A stretch of DNA of 64,000 bases from Porphyra umbilicalis (Eukaryota; Rhodophyta; Bangiophyceae; Bangiales; Bangiaceae), in contig KV918979.1 in assembly GCA_002049455.2 (NCBI GenBank), positions 1 through 64,000 on the forward strand, read 5' to 3'. The translations under genes and the position numbers were made by a program. Below the pieces are notes generated by a model. The model was not told the origin of the DNA. It saw only the letters and a program-made list of their open reading frames with translations, and searched no databases. Numbering within the stretch: the stretch's first letter is position 1; each line of letters begins with the position of its first letter. Of this stretch, positions 43,911-56,261 are shown piece after piece.

Positions 43911-46900
43911 GTCTCTCTGAAAAGACAGCGGACCATGCAGAGGCAACGGTCCAAGACAGACCGGACAACCACGGAAAACCGGCGGTCGACACACTGTAGG
44001 CCGTGTGAGCAGATGCCAGTGCGAGAGACAGCCGCAGTCGAAAAGAACCAGGAGCACAGTGGGCGGACAACAAGCGACCAGTGGTTAGCACGTAGCTGAC
44101 GGACGGCGCACAGCAGGCGAAAGCAGACAGCAGGTCTGCTCGGCGAGCAGGCGCCGGTGGCCGAGCGTGAAGCGGGTCGGTAACAAGCCTCCCATCAGCC
44201 AGGAACCGCGACTGGCAATGTGGCATCCTGCCCGGGAGCGCCCGCTGGTCTCAAACACCCGCCGGTCGGTCTGCGAGCTCCCGCCAGTCACAACGCACCC
44301 GCCGGTCGATGAGCACGAGTCAAGGCTGACGACTCAGCAGTCCCTCCAGAGGCGCCCCAGATGGACGGCTGACCCACGGAGATGAACCAGATAGACGACT
44401 GACGAGGGACAGGCTCGGAGACGACACCGCAGGAGCTCCAAGACCACTCGGAAGTCTCGCGCAATGCCCTCGCTAACGGGCGCTGAGAGCATTTGTGCGC
44501 AGCACGGCCCACCCTTGTCCACTCATCGGTCGAGGACATTGCAAAATATTGCAAGTGGATGTGACCTCGACGGGGAGTTACTCAGGATTGTTAGTCCACA
44601 TGGCGTCTTGGCTCCCTTTCCCAACGCTCATGCAGCTGCGGCAAGACAGAGCCCACGCAACGACATCTCGTCCCGTTCGTCCTAGCTGATGACACGCGCG
44701 GCGGCGGTGGCGGCGGCCCACTGCCGGCGGTCGTGGTGGCGGCCGCGACGGCCGCATTGGCGACCATGATAGCGGACGCGGTGGCGGCGGAGGAAGCTCC
44801 GGCTGCGGCGGCGGCGGCGGCGGCATTTGTGGTGGAGACGGAAGTGGAAGTGGCGGCGGCCGTGGTGGCGGCGGCCGCGTCGTCGCATGCTGCTTCGTCC
44901 GTCGCCAGCCCCCACCCCACCGCCCCTCTCCCTCACCAACCCCCATGTCCCCCAGCACCCGCCCCCCCTCCGATTGCTCCGAGTGCTGGGAGCGGCGGCG
45001 GCGGTGGTGGCGGCGAACGCTGGGGACGCAGCGCCGGCGGAGGCGACGCCGCGGGCAGGCCCCGCGGTAGCGGGAGCCGCTCCGGAGGCTGCGGCCCGGA
45101 CAGCGGTGGCACGCCACGTTTCGTCCCCCATGGTGGCGGCGGCGGCGCCCACGGCGGCGACATCCTTGTTGGCGGCGTCCGCAACAGAGTCACAGTCGGC
45201 GGCGGTGGCGGCTGCGGTAGCGGTCAGAACGGCGACCGTCGCGCCGGTGGCGGCGCATCACAACGTCAGAACCTCCACAGGCGTCACGACGCACGCCGCC
45301 GCGTCGGCGTCGACATCGGCTGACCCGGCGGCACGGCAGAGGATGGCGGCGGCGAGGGCGGTCGCGGCTACGACGTCGCCGTCGGCGGGGGCGATGTCCG
45401 CCGCGGCATCGGCGGCGGTGACGACCGCCGTGCCGGTTGGAACGACGTCCGCTGCGGCAACGGCGGCGGCGACGACCACCCTGCCGTTTGGGACGACCGC
45501 GACCGGAAAGGTGCTGTCGCGGCACGCTCTGGGCCTCCCTCCGGGGGTGGCGCCTGCACCGCGAGTGCCAGCGGCGCCGCCGGCAGTCGTGGCAGCGCAG
45601 ACGGCGGCGGCCGTTGCGTCGGCCGGCTCCGGGCCGCTAACGAAGCCCCACGATGCGCGCCCCTGCTGGTAGCGACGGCACACGCTGCGGCCGCCGTGGT
45701 TTCCCGTCGCCCCAAGCCGCGCGGCGGCGTGGAACGCCCCGACGGGTGCGTTGGCAGCCCCGCGCTCCGCGCCCTCGCCCTCCCCCCCACACGCCGGCGC
45801 AGGTCCCGCTTCGCCATGCTCATTTCATGGCCACGAGGATGGCGCCGCTCTAGCTCTGGCAGCCTCAGGCAGCTGTGGCGTCGGCGTTGATGCTGCCGCC
45901 GGCTGTGGTGGGCGAGAGGCCAGCGGCGGCGTCCAAGGCCTCTGCGGCGCCGGTGGCTGCTACGGCGGCGGCGGCGGCGGCGGCGGCGCTGGTGACTCCC
46001 GCGACGGCGCATGTGCCGCGGCCGACGGCGGCGGGCCCATCAACAGCCGCCGCCGCCGCCGTTCGTGGCATCACTGCACTCGTGCCGCCGCCTCCACCGG
46101 CGGGCCCGTCCACGCCCGCGTTTGCCGATGTTTTTGTCCACGCTGGGGCTCTTGTTGACGTCAAGGCGATACGTCGCCTTCCCACGGCCTCCCACCATGG
46201 TCGTTTCTCGCTGTAGCGGTGTTGGTGCAGAAAGCGCGCTAAGCGGCGTCTGGTAGGGAGTCGGCGGCGGGCGCCCACTGCCGCCGCACGGTAATATGCT
46301 TCGAGAGCGTCTACTGCGCCGCTGCCAGCGTTGCATCGAGCGAAGCGGGGGGGGAGGAGGTGGGCGCGACGGCGCGAGGAGCCCGCCGATCTCCACCGGC
46401 TTTGAACGCCGCCACCCCAAGGCGGGGCGGTGCGGCCACTCCCAGCGACGGCGAGCACCGACGCTGGCGACGAAGACGGCGGTGACGCGACAGCCGCGCG
46501 CACACCGTCGGGCGGGCGCGGCGTCGGCCTTCTCCTCCGCAAAGTGTCGGGGCGCTTGACCGCACGGGTGCCCGCGAGCTCGGCGCCGCGGGGGCCCGCG
46601 GGCGTGCACCCCTCTGTTGAAGAGGCCGCCCACACGGCGCGACGGCGATACGCGGCGGCAGAGCGACCGGCGGTGTCGATAGCACCAGCGAAGCCGTCAA
46701 CAGCAGCGGAGCCGGAAGCAGCAGCAGCAGCGGTAGTGGCAGCGGTCGGAGGTGGCGGCAGGTTGGTCGCGGTGGTGGTGGGCAGCGGTAGGTGGGGCAC
46801 TCCCACGGCGGGCTTGAAGGGGAAGGGGCTCCGCGTACCCGCTTGGGCGCAATCCCGCACAACTTCAACTGGAACGACGGCGTCGGGCGTGGCAAGCACT
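43911..46900. other. No gene firmly supported
   Basis: The first 700 bases are the E(z)-like upstream region. From 44700 to 46220 a plus-strand Ala/Val/Thr-rich frame (281 codons to 45672, then MASALMLPPAVVGERP at 45875) overlaps equally open frames on the other strand. Codon-scale evidence does not choose a strand, and no family is recognised. Confidence 0.25.
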
Positions 46901-49900
46901 TTTTAATGAACCGCCAGACGTGAAGTCGCCAATGCGCAGCGTTGACCACGTCTGTCTCTCATGTGGGCCGGCACACCATGATGACGAACCAAAGTTTTCC
47001 GAATCTGCTTTCGACGACGCCCCTGCGGGCATTGCTGCGAAAATACTTCAATCGTGCGTGCACAGCAGGCCTCAGCTGGAGCCCAGGACCAGGGCACGAA
47101 ACCATCGTGGTACTTTCCCAACTGGAATCATCCAACTCGCGGGCCACGTTCGCAATCGTTTCACGTCATGGAGTCGCAAACGCATCTTGCTCGCGGTTTC
47201 CGTGACCCTGTCCACAATCAGTGTCCACGGGAGAACCGCAGCCCTGAAAGGAAACGGTCGTACAGGGAAGTAAAAGGACAACATGGGCTGCACTTGCCCG
47301 TACGAACTGAACAAAGACGGTACGATGTGAGTTCCAAAATGGGGCATTCCCGCCTGCACTTCTGCACCTGGTGTGCCAGGTGTGACTCCTTCCAGACACG
47401 AAAATCTCATGCAACCAATTGGAGGACGCTATTATCCATATTTGAAGCGTCTTTCGGCGATGGTTCGAGTTTTGACACATGTCTTCGAGCGTGTGCACGA
47501 AAGACGTGGTCATCAAGAGGTGTACGGCCTTGCTCATTGAGTGGGGTGCTTTTTTACGTCGCAGATGGGACCGCCAGAAGTGGCTGCTCGACGTGAAGTA
47601 CCTCGGCAATTGATGGGAGCGAGGCCTCGACGAAGAGCATGCGTGTGGGACTGTTTTTGGTGTTCGTGTCTCCTAGGAGGAGCCCACAACAGACTGGCAG
47701 CAGGAAAGCCCACGCCAGAAGGCACCCTGTCACCGCATGCCAGACAATGCCGGACGTGATCGGAAAGCTCATGTGCAACGCCGTTGTCGGCACAGGTGAC
47801 AGTTCTTGCTTGCCGATGACGCTGTTAGCGATCTGCTGCTGCTTCCCTGACTCTATCTGGAGGCAGGGGGAGCCGTACCCCCCTCTTGGGGTTGGTTCTG
47901 TCCTGAGGAGTGGCGCCATGCTTTTGTGGTGCGGCCAGTGCTGTGGGCGACGCTGCCAGCTGCTCCACCATTTGTGGCGCCCCCGCCATTTGTTGGACCA
48001 AAGAAAAACAAATTGACGGCGCCCATCAGTCCAGAGGCTGAGCTCCTTCGGCTTCTTTGAACTCCACAATCTTCGTGCCAGTGGTCATGACCTGAATCGG
48101 CCACCCAGATTGGTGCGCATTCGTCCATGTCGATCGAACCGATGTGCGATCCGGGCGTTTTAGAAAAAATTGTTCTGATGTAGCCCACCTTCTCCAATAG
48201 TGGCCCATGTTGACGAGATTGTTGTGGCGATCTCAGCCGATTGGGTTTTCGTGTGACGTCGGTACCGTGATCGTCGTGGTGCGCACCGCGGTCGGACCAG
48301 AACACTGGCGTGATGTCGGCCCTCATCGTTTCTTGGCCTGCGTCGCTCCCCCGTGCACGATGTTCGTCGGGAACCCCCCAGTGGTTCTCCCGCAGGTATG
48401 TTTCCCCCTGCTGCATCCAACGGTTGAGAGTATTGTTGACGAACATGACGCCGAGCCCATTGCACTGTGTCGGGAGCCCGTCTTGTCGCTTAGGCTTGAG
48501 CTGCTGTTTGGCGAGATATGGTAGTCTTCTAACGTTCGCTCAAGAGGGGGGTTCCACCATATCGCTGTGTTGATGTTGTTGGATTCGAAAGTAATAGCCC
48601 ACGGTTCATGCACTTCTAGCGGCCCGCAACAAGCGCATCCACTCACGCAACTTGCGTCGAGCGGCCCGCACTTGGATTTCCTTTGTTGCCACAGGTTGCC
48701 AGTCGAGCATCCCTGCTGTCGGCTCGTGGTCGCCGAGATTTTGGCTGAGGACGGTTGTCGCTGCGGGGCCCGTGGCGCTTCTTCTTACCACGGCTTCTGC
48801 AGTGTGTGTCATCAGTTCGGTCACATGTGTTTAACCCAGGTGCCGGCCTGCGACCGCTGGGCTATGTCCGACTCGCGTAGTTGAAGCCAGAAGGCAATGC
48901 TGTGCGCTCTCTTGCTGCACGCGACTTCGCTTGTCCTCCCCTGATGGGTTTCAACGTTTCTTATGGTATAGTTATTTTTGTTTGATGCCGTGTCGTTGGT
49001 ATGCGCCATGCTTTATTGTCTACTTGAGAGAGTGGCATTCACGCTGCTGGAGGGTCGCCGCGGTCAAAAGCTTTATCGATGACCATCTGTTCTTCACAGG
49101 GAGGGCGCACAGAATTTGGCGGCGGACTGGATACTGCAGGTCCCCGGACGGGACGGGGTGGGGCGGGCAGTGCGCGTCCGGAGGATGAAAAAAGTTTGAA
49201 ACATGAGACAGCGGACGCGGGACAGGGGTGCAAACAGTTCGAGAGACACTGCCAACAAGCGCCGAGTCGAAGCTCCGACGAGGACAGAAAGACCGGTCGG
49301 CCGACAGGCCGTGTGGCCGATTCCAGTGCCCAACAGTCGCCACCCCGCCACTCCCCACACAGGAAAGAGAACGAGCAAGACACGAAGGTGCAAAAACGAT
49401 AAGACAAGGGGGCTTTCTGCGGCTGCCTCCATGGGGGGACCGCCGCGGCCAAGGCGGCGTCCACCGCGGCACGACAACTCGCCGAGGCCGAGGCGGTCAG
49501 TTTGAGCTGCCAGCTCGCCATGGCAGTGCGGTTTGAGCAGCCAGCTGACCCTGGCAGCGCTGGTGGGCGCGCAAGCCAGTGAGTAACACCGGAGCCTCCT
49601 CGTCTTCGCCCAGGAGGGGTCGCTGTGACGAAGGCACCCCCGCGCTAAGTAAAAGGGCTGGTGGGCGACGTGTTGGACGGCCGCCTGGAGGACTGAGGAC
49701 GCGTCCAAAAAGAACCAGGCCATTATTCTAGAGAACATGAGGCGGGCAATCTCATGACTTTATCGTCTGTATCAGGAGGGTCAAGAACGGCCTCTGTTCT
49801 CAGCATGCTCATGCAACGCCTAAGCCGCACTTGGTGACCACTCGGGTCGGAACGCCACCCAGAACGCGAGAGGGACATTCTCGTACACATATGTCAAATG

Positions 49901-50330
49901 AAGCAGCATCAGATGCAAAGCTCTATGTGTGTGCAATTGGGCGGCCACACGCGAGCCGCTAAGGGCAGGGTGCGTCATTGCAAGCTTGGCGGCACCATCA
50001 TGGCTGTTGAGATACCTGCCCGCCACGCGCCCTCCGCACACCCAGAGCACGGTCACCGCCTTGCACCCTACACTCTTGGGAAATAGTGCGTCTTCTTCAT
50101 GTAATGATCTGAGAGAGGAGAAAATGAGGCCGGGAGGCGTGATGAAACAGATAAAACTGCAAGAGCAACATGCCACCATGAGAACATCTGCGACTAGCGA
50201 GTGCCGGTCGGTCAGTCTCCAGCTAACGGACCACGACACACGCAATAAGAAGAATGGCCCTCACACTCGCACCCGAGCACTCAGCAGACTCCCCGTGCAC
50301 AAGTGACAGGAGCTTAATGGTGCCAGTGGG
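46901..50330. other. Lower-GC island, no gene recognised
   Basis: Composition is visibly lower in GC than on both sides, with more stop codons in all frames. Minus-strand pieces around 46.95-48.45 kb include a hydrophobic segment (VTGCLLAWAFLLPVCCGLLL near 47.7 kb) and a short RRGVVESRFGKLWF stretch near 46.99 kb. They lie in different frames and support no family. Confidence 0.3.
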
Positions 50331-50339
50331 GTTGGCCGC

Positions 50340-50955
50340 TGTGGCGATGCCCGCGGTGGAGGTGGCCGAGGTACCGATTGCCACGATGACTATGGCCGCG
50401 CCGCACCGTGGTGACGATGGACGCAGTGTCGATGGGCGTGGTGACAATGGCCGTCGTTACGATGGCGGTGGAAATGATGACCGTGGTGACACTGGCCGTG
50501 GTGCGATGATGGCCGCAGCGGCGAAACTCGCGGTGTGGACGACCGCAGTGGCGATTGCCACGGTGACGATGGCAGCGCCGCCCTGACGCAGGCCGCTGTG
50601 GGAACGGCGGAGCTGCCGATGCCCGCGGTATCGTTGGCCGGCGAGGATGTCCGCTATGACGACGGACGTGGTGTCGATGGGCGTGGTAACAATGGGCGGG
50701 GTGACAATGGGGGTGGTGGGGATGGCTGCAGTGACAAAGATTGCGGTGGGGATGGCCGTGGTCACGTTGGCCGCGGTGAAGACAGCCGCAGTGCGGATGG
50801 CCGCGGTGAGGATGGCCGCGGTGGGGATGGCCGCGGTGGGGATGGTCGCGATGGGATGGTCGCGACGGGGATGGTCGCGGTGGGGATGGTCGCGGTGGGG
50901 ATAGTCGCGATGGGGATGGTCGCGATGGGGATGGTCCCGACGGGGATGTGACCGG
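50340..50955 (+). repeat. 15-bp minisatellite, open in several frames
   Basis: The clearest part (about 50790-50950) is a tandem GATGGTCGCGGTGGG unit with single-base variants. A looser 9-15-bp version of the same words reaches back to about 50340. Because the unit is a multiple of three, several frames give pentapeptide repeats (for example IPTAT on the minus strand, GDGRG on the plus). This is not evidence of coding. Confidence 0.7.
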
Positions 50956-52200
50956 GATGAGGATGGCCGCCAGTCACGACGACGCTGACGACGTCAACGG
51001 CGCTGGAACGACGGTGGAAAGTGGATCTCGGCGCTGCCCAATCAGGTCAAAGGGCAGCCATTGGGGCGCTCCTGGCCTCACGTCCATGACAGATGGACGG
51101 ACCTCCGAGGAAAATTTGACGCATAGGAGGATCTGGAAAGTGGTTCGACGATCGGGACGGTTCTCCCTCAGCAAAGCACGTGGACATGAGCGTTGAGAAC
51201 CATGTGATGATCCAGAAGTACGCAGTGCCAGTCCAATGTACTGTATGATGGAGCAGTTGTTCGGCTTTGTCCAGCACTTCGACTTCACACCGACAGAGCC
51301 TTTTGTGCGCTGCCGCGTTGCGCTGTGAAGACAGGACTTGGGACTCATCGCAAGTGCGTTGACTTTTGCTCTGGCCTCTCGGTGGTGCGATATGCAATGA
51401 GGGGCGCGCCCGTCTGGGCTGCAACTCTCACTGCGTCCGTACAGACAGTGGAGAAGATTTTGAGGCATCCCTTCCCTTGTAGATACCCGATCCGCCAGAG
51501 TGCAATCCCTGTGAACGTTCAGTCATCGACACAATCACCATCCTGCAGATTTTCTCACAATAGTTCTTCGCCATCATGCACATCTGCCGCTGCCTTCGAA
51601 CCCACGACATCCCCCATGCAGCGCAAGTTTCACTTCGACTCAGTCGACTGAGTCCTGGGCACATGTGCGAATTGATACATTCCTGACCGGGGTTCGATTC
51701 GTGAAAAAACACACGCTTCAATTCGTTTTTCTTGCTATTCTCTTCCTGGTTTTTCTCCACTGTGCCGTTGTCTCTGTTCTTCTGGGAAGGACGCTGGCCC
51801 GTGAGAGGCATGGCCGCCACCCGCATCATGCGCAGCTCCAGCACGACCGGCGGTTGGCGTGGCCATTGGCCTTCCTGTTGGCGTGGCCGATTGATGAGTG
51901 CCCGGAGTGGAGATGCGGACGCGACAGGGTGATACACGCGCGAATGCGCGGGAACAGGCGTGGGGTTGCGCCGGCCGGGGGTGCAGACTCCATCGGCCTA
52001 CATGGCTGAGGCGCAAGCCACACATGCCCCGCCCCCCCGGTTCCCAAACCTCCGCCGCCGCCGCGCCGCCTCCGCTGTTGTCAGGACCCGCGGCACCGCC
52101 GCCGCTGCCTTCGCGGCTCCCGCAACATCCTGGCGCACCAACTCCCCACGTGCACGTTTGGGGCGCTGGTGGCGCGCTCTGTCTGCACGTACGTCGCGTT
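50956..52200. other. No gene recognised
   Basis: Mixed composition. Short coding-like pieces occur (MMEQLFGFVQHFDFTPTEPF on the plus strand near 51250; Cys-rich frames on the minus strand near 51.5 kb), but none reaches a recognisable domain. Confidence 0.25.
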
Positions 52201-53253
52201 TCAGAGCGGTGAGACGACGTGTGGAAACACGTCGCGCGAACGTCCGACGTGCACGCATGCGACCGTTGCGAGCTGCCGTACAAGAGGGACGTTGCCACCG
52301 ACAATGCGAAAGGGCATCGCGCTATGTGCGTGCGTTCTTTGAGCACCGTCGCACTCACATTTGCATGACGACTCACCGCCCCACTCCACGTAACTGTTCG
52401 AGAGCACCAATGACAGACGCGTGGACCCTGTGCCGGCCGAGACAAGCGGCACGCGTGGCCATGTACACGCGCAACAGGCGCCAGGTGGCAGACGCCCGGT
52501 CAAGTGTCGCCACAGCGGTGGCCGTGTGCCTGCTGCGCCATCGAGGTGTGGGGCCGCCGCGTTGCCTCTGTCGCCTGTGCCGGCCGCCTTTGGGGCTTCC
52601 TCAGCGACTGTCTCGTGCGCCTCCCACGGTGAGGCTAGCACCATCGTCGGCAGCACTACCACCGACACGAGCGCGACGGTGCCGGTGGCAGGGTGCGCCG
52701 CCAGGAGCGCCAACGCCGACATGGCACCCACGCTTCGAGTCGAGTGTGGGGTGGATGACACCGCCGGTGCCCTGACGTCGCAGCGGCCGGCGTGGAGGTG
52801 GTTGGGAACGAAGGCGGCGGCCGGCGCGTGCTGTCCGTCTGGGGCTGCCGGCCAGGTGGCGTGCTTGGTTAGCGGCGGCAGAGGGAAACTGTGATGAGGC
52901 GGAGGTCGCGGCAGCTGCGGCAACGGGGGGGGGCCGACCTGGTCGACCCTGAAAAAGAGACGTGGCTCAGCCGATGGACTCGGTCGCGGCCGCCGGGCGC
53001 CGCGTGCGCGCACCTCGAGGCCGTCGCCCAGCCGCCAAAGGGTGCCGTGTTGGACCGAATGGGGCGGAGACGCCCGTCGTGCGGTGAGGGAAAGCGGAAG
53101 AAGGCGGGGAACAGCAAATAGAAAGCTAGCCGCACAGGGTGCCACCATCGCCGCCGCTACCGCCACGTCACTGGAAGGCCCAAAGCACTCGACCCGACTC
53201 AGCCCTTTCACGGCCGGCCGTCGCCAGCGGCGACCACCCACCCTCGGCTCCAT
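52201..53253 (-). CDS. Hypothetical protein, weakly supported
   Basis: Open for 350 codons from the ATG at 53253. It starts MEPRVGGRRWRRPAVKG, has a long Pro/Arg-rich middle, a hydrophobic stretch in the second half (TGTVALVSVVVLPTMVLAS), and a Cys/His-containing end. The opposite strand is also open over part of it, and nothing in it matches a known family, so it may be a composition artefact. Confidence 0.2.
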   Translation of the reverse strand: MEPRVGGRRWRRPAVKGLSRVECFGPSSDVAVAAAMVAPCAASFLFAVPRLLPLSLTARRASPPHSVQHGTLWRLGDGLEVRARGARRPRPSPSAEPRLFFRVDQVGPPPLPQLPRPPPHHSFPLPPLTKHATWPAAPDGQHAPAAAFVPNHLHAGRCDVRAPAVSSTPHSTRSVGAMSALALLAAHPATGTVALVSVVVLPTMVLASPWEAHETVAEEAPKAAGTGDRGNAAAPHLDGAAGTRPPLWRHLTGRLPPGACCACTWPRVPLVSAGTGSTRLSLVLSNSYVEWGGESSCKCECDGAQRTHAHSAMPFRIVGGNVPLVRQLATVACVHVGRSRDVFPHVVSPL

Positions 53254-53353
53254 ATGCACTCTGCTCGGCACCAGACATACCGAAATAAAAGACACACGAC
53301 ACCATGACAGCAATCCAAAGCGAGGAAGGAACGCAAACAAGGCCAGTGTCACC

Positions 53354-55358
53354 TTCCATCAGCGTGGGCTTCTCGGCACCTGGAATAAACCACTGGCGAC
53401 GCCACGACACGACCTTACCCACTCATACAGGCTGCACTACCACTCTTACACACCGCTCACCTTCGCCCCACCGCACAAAACAATATCATCCTGAGAACGC
53501 ACCCCACAGAGTGGCAACCAATCATCATACCCACTCACCATCGTCGTGCTACGCACCGCAAAATCCCCACGCCGCAGTGACTGGTGTTCACCCAATCGAG
53601 GCCGTCGCGCGTCGTCAAGATGAAGCATACAATGCAATCTGCGGCGTCATCGCCCATATGAAGAGGCCTACTGCAGAGAGGACCGCACCCGCGGCTACAT
53701 GGACAAGGCCAACACATCGGTGCCCCTTTCACGTCCGTGACGAAGCTCTTCCGGACGGGGCCATCCCAGATGAAGCGACTACACCACCACTGCCCTGAGC
53801 ACGACAGTCGTGTCGGTCAAAGTCTGCACCGGACCCAAACAGCAGTCCACAGGACGGGCACTCGAACCACACACGTGCACCAGGAGGAATTCGGACACGA
53901 CCACCACCTTCTCCGCTGGGACATGGCGCCGAGGGACACATGCAGCGGGCTCCCAGCTTCCATGCGTGGTTGCCGACATGCAGAACAGCGCCGCCGCTCG
54001 AAGAAACAGCACAAGGACCAAAACGGACGGAGACATGCACATACTGTGAAGCGGAATCGTCTGTGCAAGTGCGGTGCAGCACTGCACCGCATGTTGAACA
54101 AAATTCGTCTGCAGGATGAGCAGCACCAGAGGAAGGTGCCGGTAGCTCGGGAGCAGGCGGTATCATCGAATCAGTGCCGGATGAAGAAATTGTGCAGGGG
54201 GCCTGCTCTGGAGAAGACAGGGGCTCGGTGCTGCCGCGCACAAAGTGACGAAGAGGGTGCTGGGGCGCCTTCTCGTGCAGAGCGCTCTGCACAGGAAGGC
54301 GTCTACAAGGGTGCTGTTCTGAGTCGAACCTTTACACTCCATCAGAGAAAGAAGCACTGCAACGTGCTTAAAATTTAGTGGTCGACAGAGATTGAGACCC
54401 GACTATTCATGGAGCCGAGCGAGTGGACACTCTGCCGCAGGGTCCAGTTGAATGACGGCATGGCGGACGTTCATGGAATTTGATGCTCACGTGCAAGGGA
54501 GCAGAAACTCACCAATCCCCTGACGCCGCGTTATCTTTACCCGCCGTCCCTGCTCCGGCGGTCACGGCCCCAACAGGACAGCCCACTGCGCAACAGAAGA
54601 CAACAAAGTACGGTTAGAGGCAGTGAACGCATGAAACAGGTGCACCCACAACTCGGCGAGCATGGAGACGCCACAAAGCACGTTTTTTTCCACCCTATTT
54701 TCACAAGTGCCTGTCGAAACGATCATTCTGTTCTGCTCTTAGAGCTAGTGAGAGGGGGGGCCATTGTCCACGTCATGATCCGAGTGAAACTCCAGGTGCC
54801 CGATCTGACACTGTTGCGTGCAGCCATTGGGCTGTCACCAGTGACACGCGGAGCCAACCCGAGCCCGCAGATCGCTTAAACCCACGGACGACCAAGAACG
54901 CTGCCTGCTGGCCGCGCGGTACGTGTGTGGCAACATCATGGCGCGAAGCCAGGCAAGCACCGCTGGACACAATGCCCCGAATTGGACTGCGTTGCGCGCC
55001 AGTCCCGCAAACTCCCATGCTGTCTCTTGCACTGTGCCTCACAGAGGCCCAACGAGTGGTAAAGTCCGTAGTTCACGGGACTGTCGCAACTCATGCATCC
55101 CGTTTGTACCAGTACGGCAGGTGTCGCACCCATTTGGGTCGGCACCTGCCCGCACACCTGCGTCGCAAGGCCGATCAGTTGCCGACTTCGGCAGCTGCCT
55201 GTACAACTGTGCGATGCCGCCGCCGCGGATGGACGAGAGGCGAGGGCACCTCACTGAGACGGACATCTCTGCTGCATGCTTTCCCCGTGGTGCATGCTTT
55301 CCCCGTGGCGGCGCCATCCTCCCTTCCGGAGCCCCCAGCCCGCCTGCAACACTCAACA
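53354..55358. other. No gene recognised
   Basis: Overlapping modest frames on both strands (about 53.73-54.38 kb). The minus-strand one contains CPSCGLLFGSGADFDRHDC, finger-like but lacking an ATG start. No repeat structure stands out. Confidence 0.25.
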
Positions 55359-55844
55359 ATGGAGACGGCCGTTCCCTCTCCTCCCCGCGGGGACGACGCA
55401 GTCCTACTGCGTTGTCCTCTGCATCCCGACGTGGACTTGGAGCCGCGTGATTACGATGCGTCCCTCTTCCTCTGCCGTGCTGACCTGTGGGAGGCCGCCA
55501 ACCTGATGCTGGCCATGTGCCCTGACAAGGACCTGGCCTCGCTCATCCACTGGCGCCATCGTATGGAGACAACTCTGAACCCCGTGCCCTTTGGCTGCTT
55601 CACGCAGCGAGGTCTGCTGCTCCTCTTCACGTCTGCGTTTCGCGAGCCCACCGAGCAACCCCCGTCATCCGTCGCAATGAACGTGTTCGTGCAGATGCTG
55701 GACGCAGTTGTCGACTGCTTTTGGTCACGCTGGTACCTTCAAAACGAGAAGACGACGTACTTCATTTGCACGCAGCACACGCCAACTGCGCTTGCCTGCG
55801 GTAGCTGTGTGTCGAACCACCCGTTTTATGATGGTGCCCAGTAG
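55359..55844 (+). CDS. Small unrecognised protein, 161 residues
   Basis: It starts at the ATG at 55359 (AACAATGGAG) and ends in TAG. The sequence is not low-complexity and has an even residue mix with several Trp, Cys and His: LLRCPLHPDVDLEPRDYD, a helical region ADLWEAANLMLAMCPDKDLA, and VFVQMLDAVVDCFWSRWYL. This looks like a folded globular protein. No signal peptide or membrane segment is seen. An in-frame extension upstream to 54927 exists but is of poorer quality. The family is unknown. Confidence 0.45.
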   Translation: METAVPSPPRGDDAVLLRCPLHPDVDLEPRDYDASLFLCRADLWEAANLMLAMCPDKDLASLIHWRHRMETTLNPVPFGCFTQRGLLLLFTSAFREPTEQPPSSVAMNVFVQMLDAVVDCFWSRWYLQNEKTTYFICTQHTPTALACGSCVSNHPFYDGAQ

Positions 55845-56261
55845 GGGAGGGTGTGTGCGACCTTGACCATTTGAATGACTTACCTCTTGATTTTTGGACT
55901 GCCACCTCCACCACACACGAAGGTCGTGCAGTTGGACTGGCGGGCCGCAAGCCGCCCGCCCCGCCGCCGCAGCCACCGGCAAAGCCGGCGGAAACAGCGG
56001 CATCGGCACTGCCGAGGGTGACGTCGGCAGCGGAACGTGCAGACGAGCGGTTTGGACTCCGCGCCGACTGTTTCGGGGCGCCCCACCGGCGGCGCCGCTG
56101 CACGCAACGGCGGAGGAGTCGGCAGACGCCGCGGTCGCGCATGCATCGCAAAACCCGGCGCAGGCATGACGTGCCCCTCCGAGGCGGTTCCATTTGACAA
56201 CGTGACCACCGATGCGGCGACGACCGCGGCGGTCGCCCCCACGCCATTGCCGGGGCCGCAG

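Noticed and set aside
46959-47147. PIF/Harbinger transposase end, from RRGVVESRFGKLWF
   Set aside because: Only about 15 residues fit the family pattern and no catalytic motifs were found upstream.
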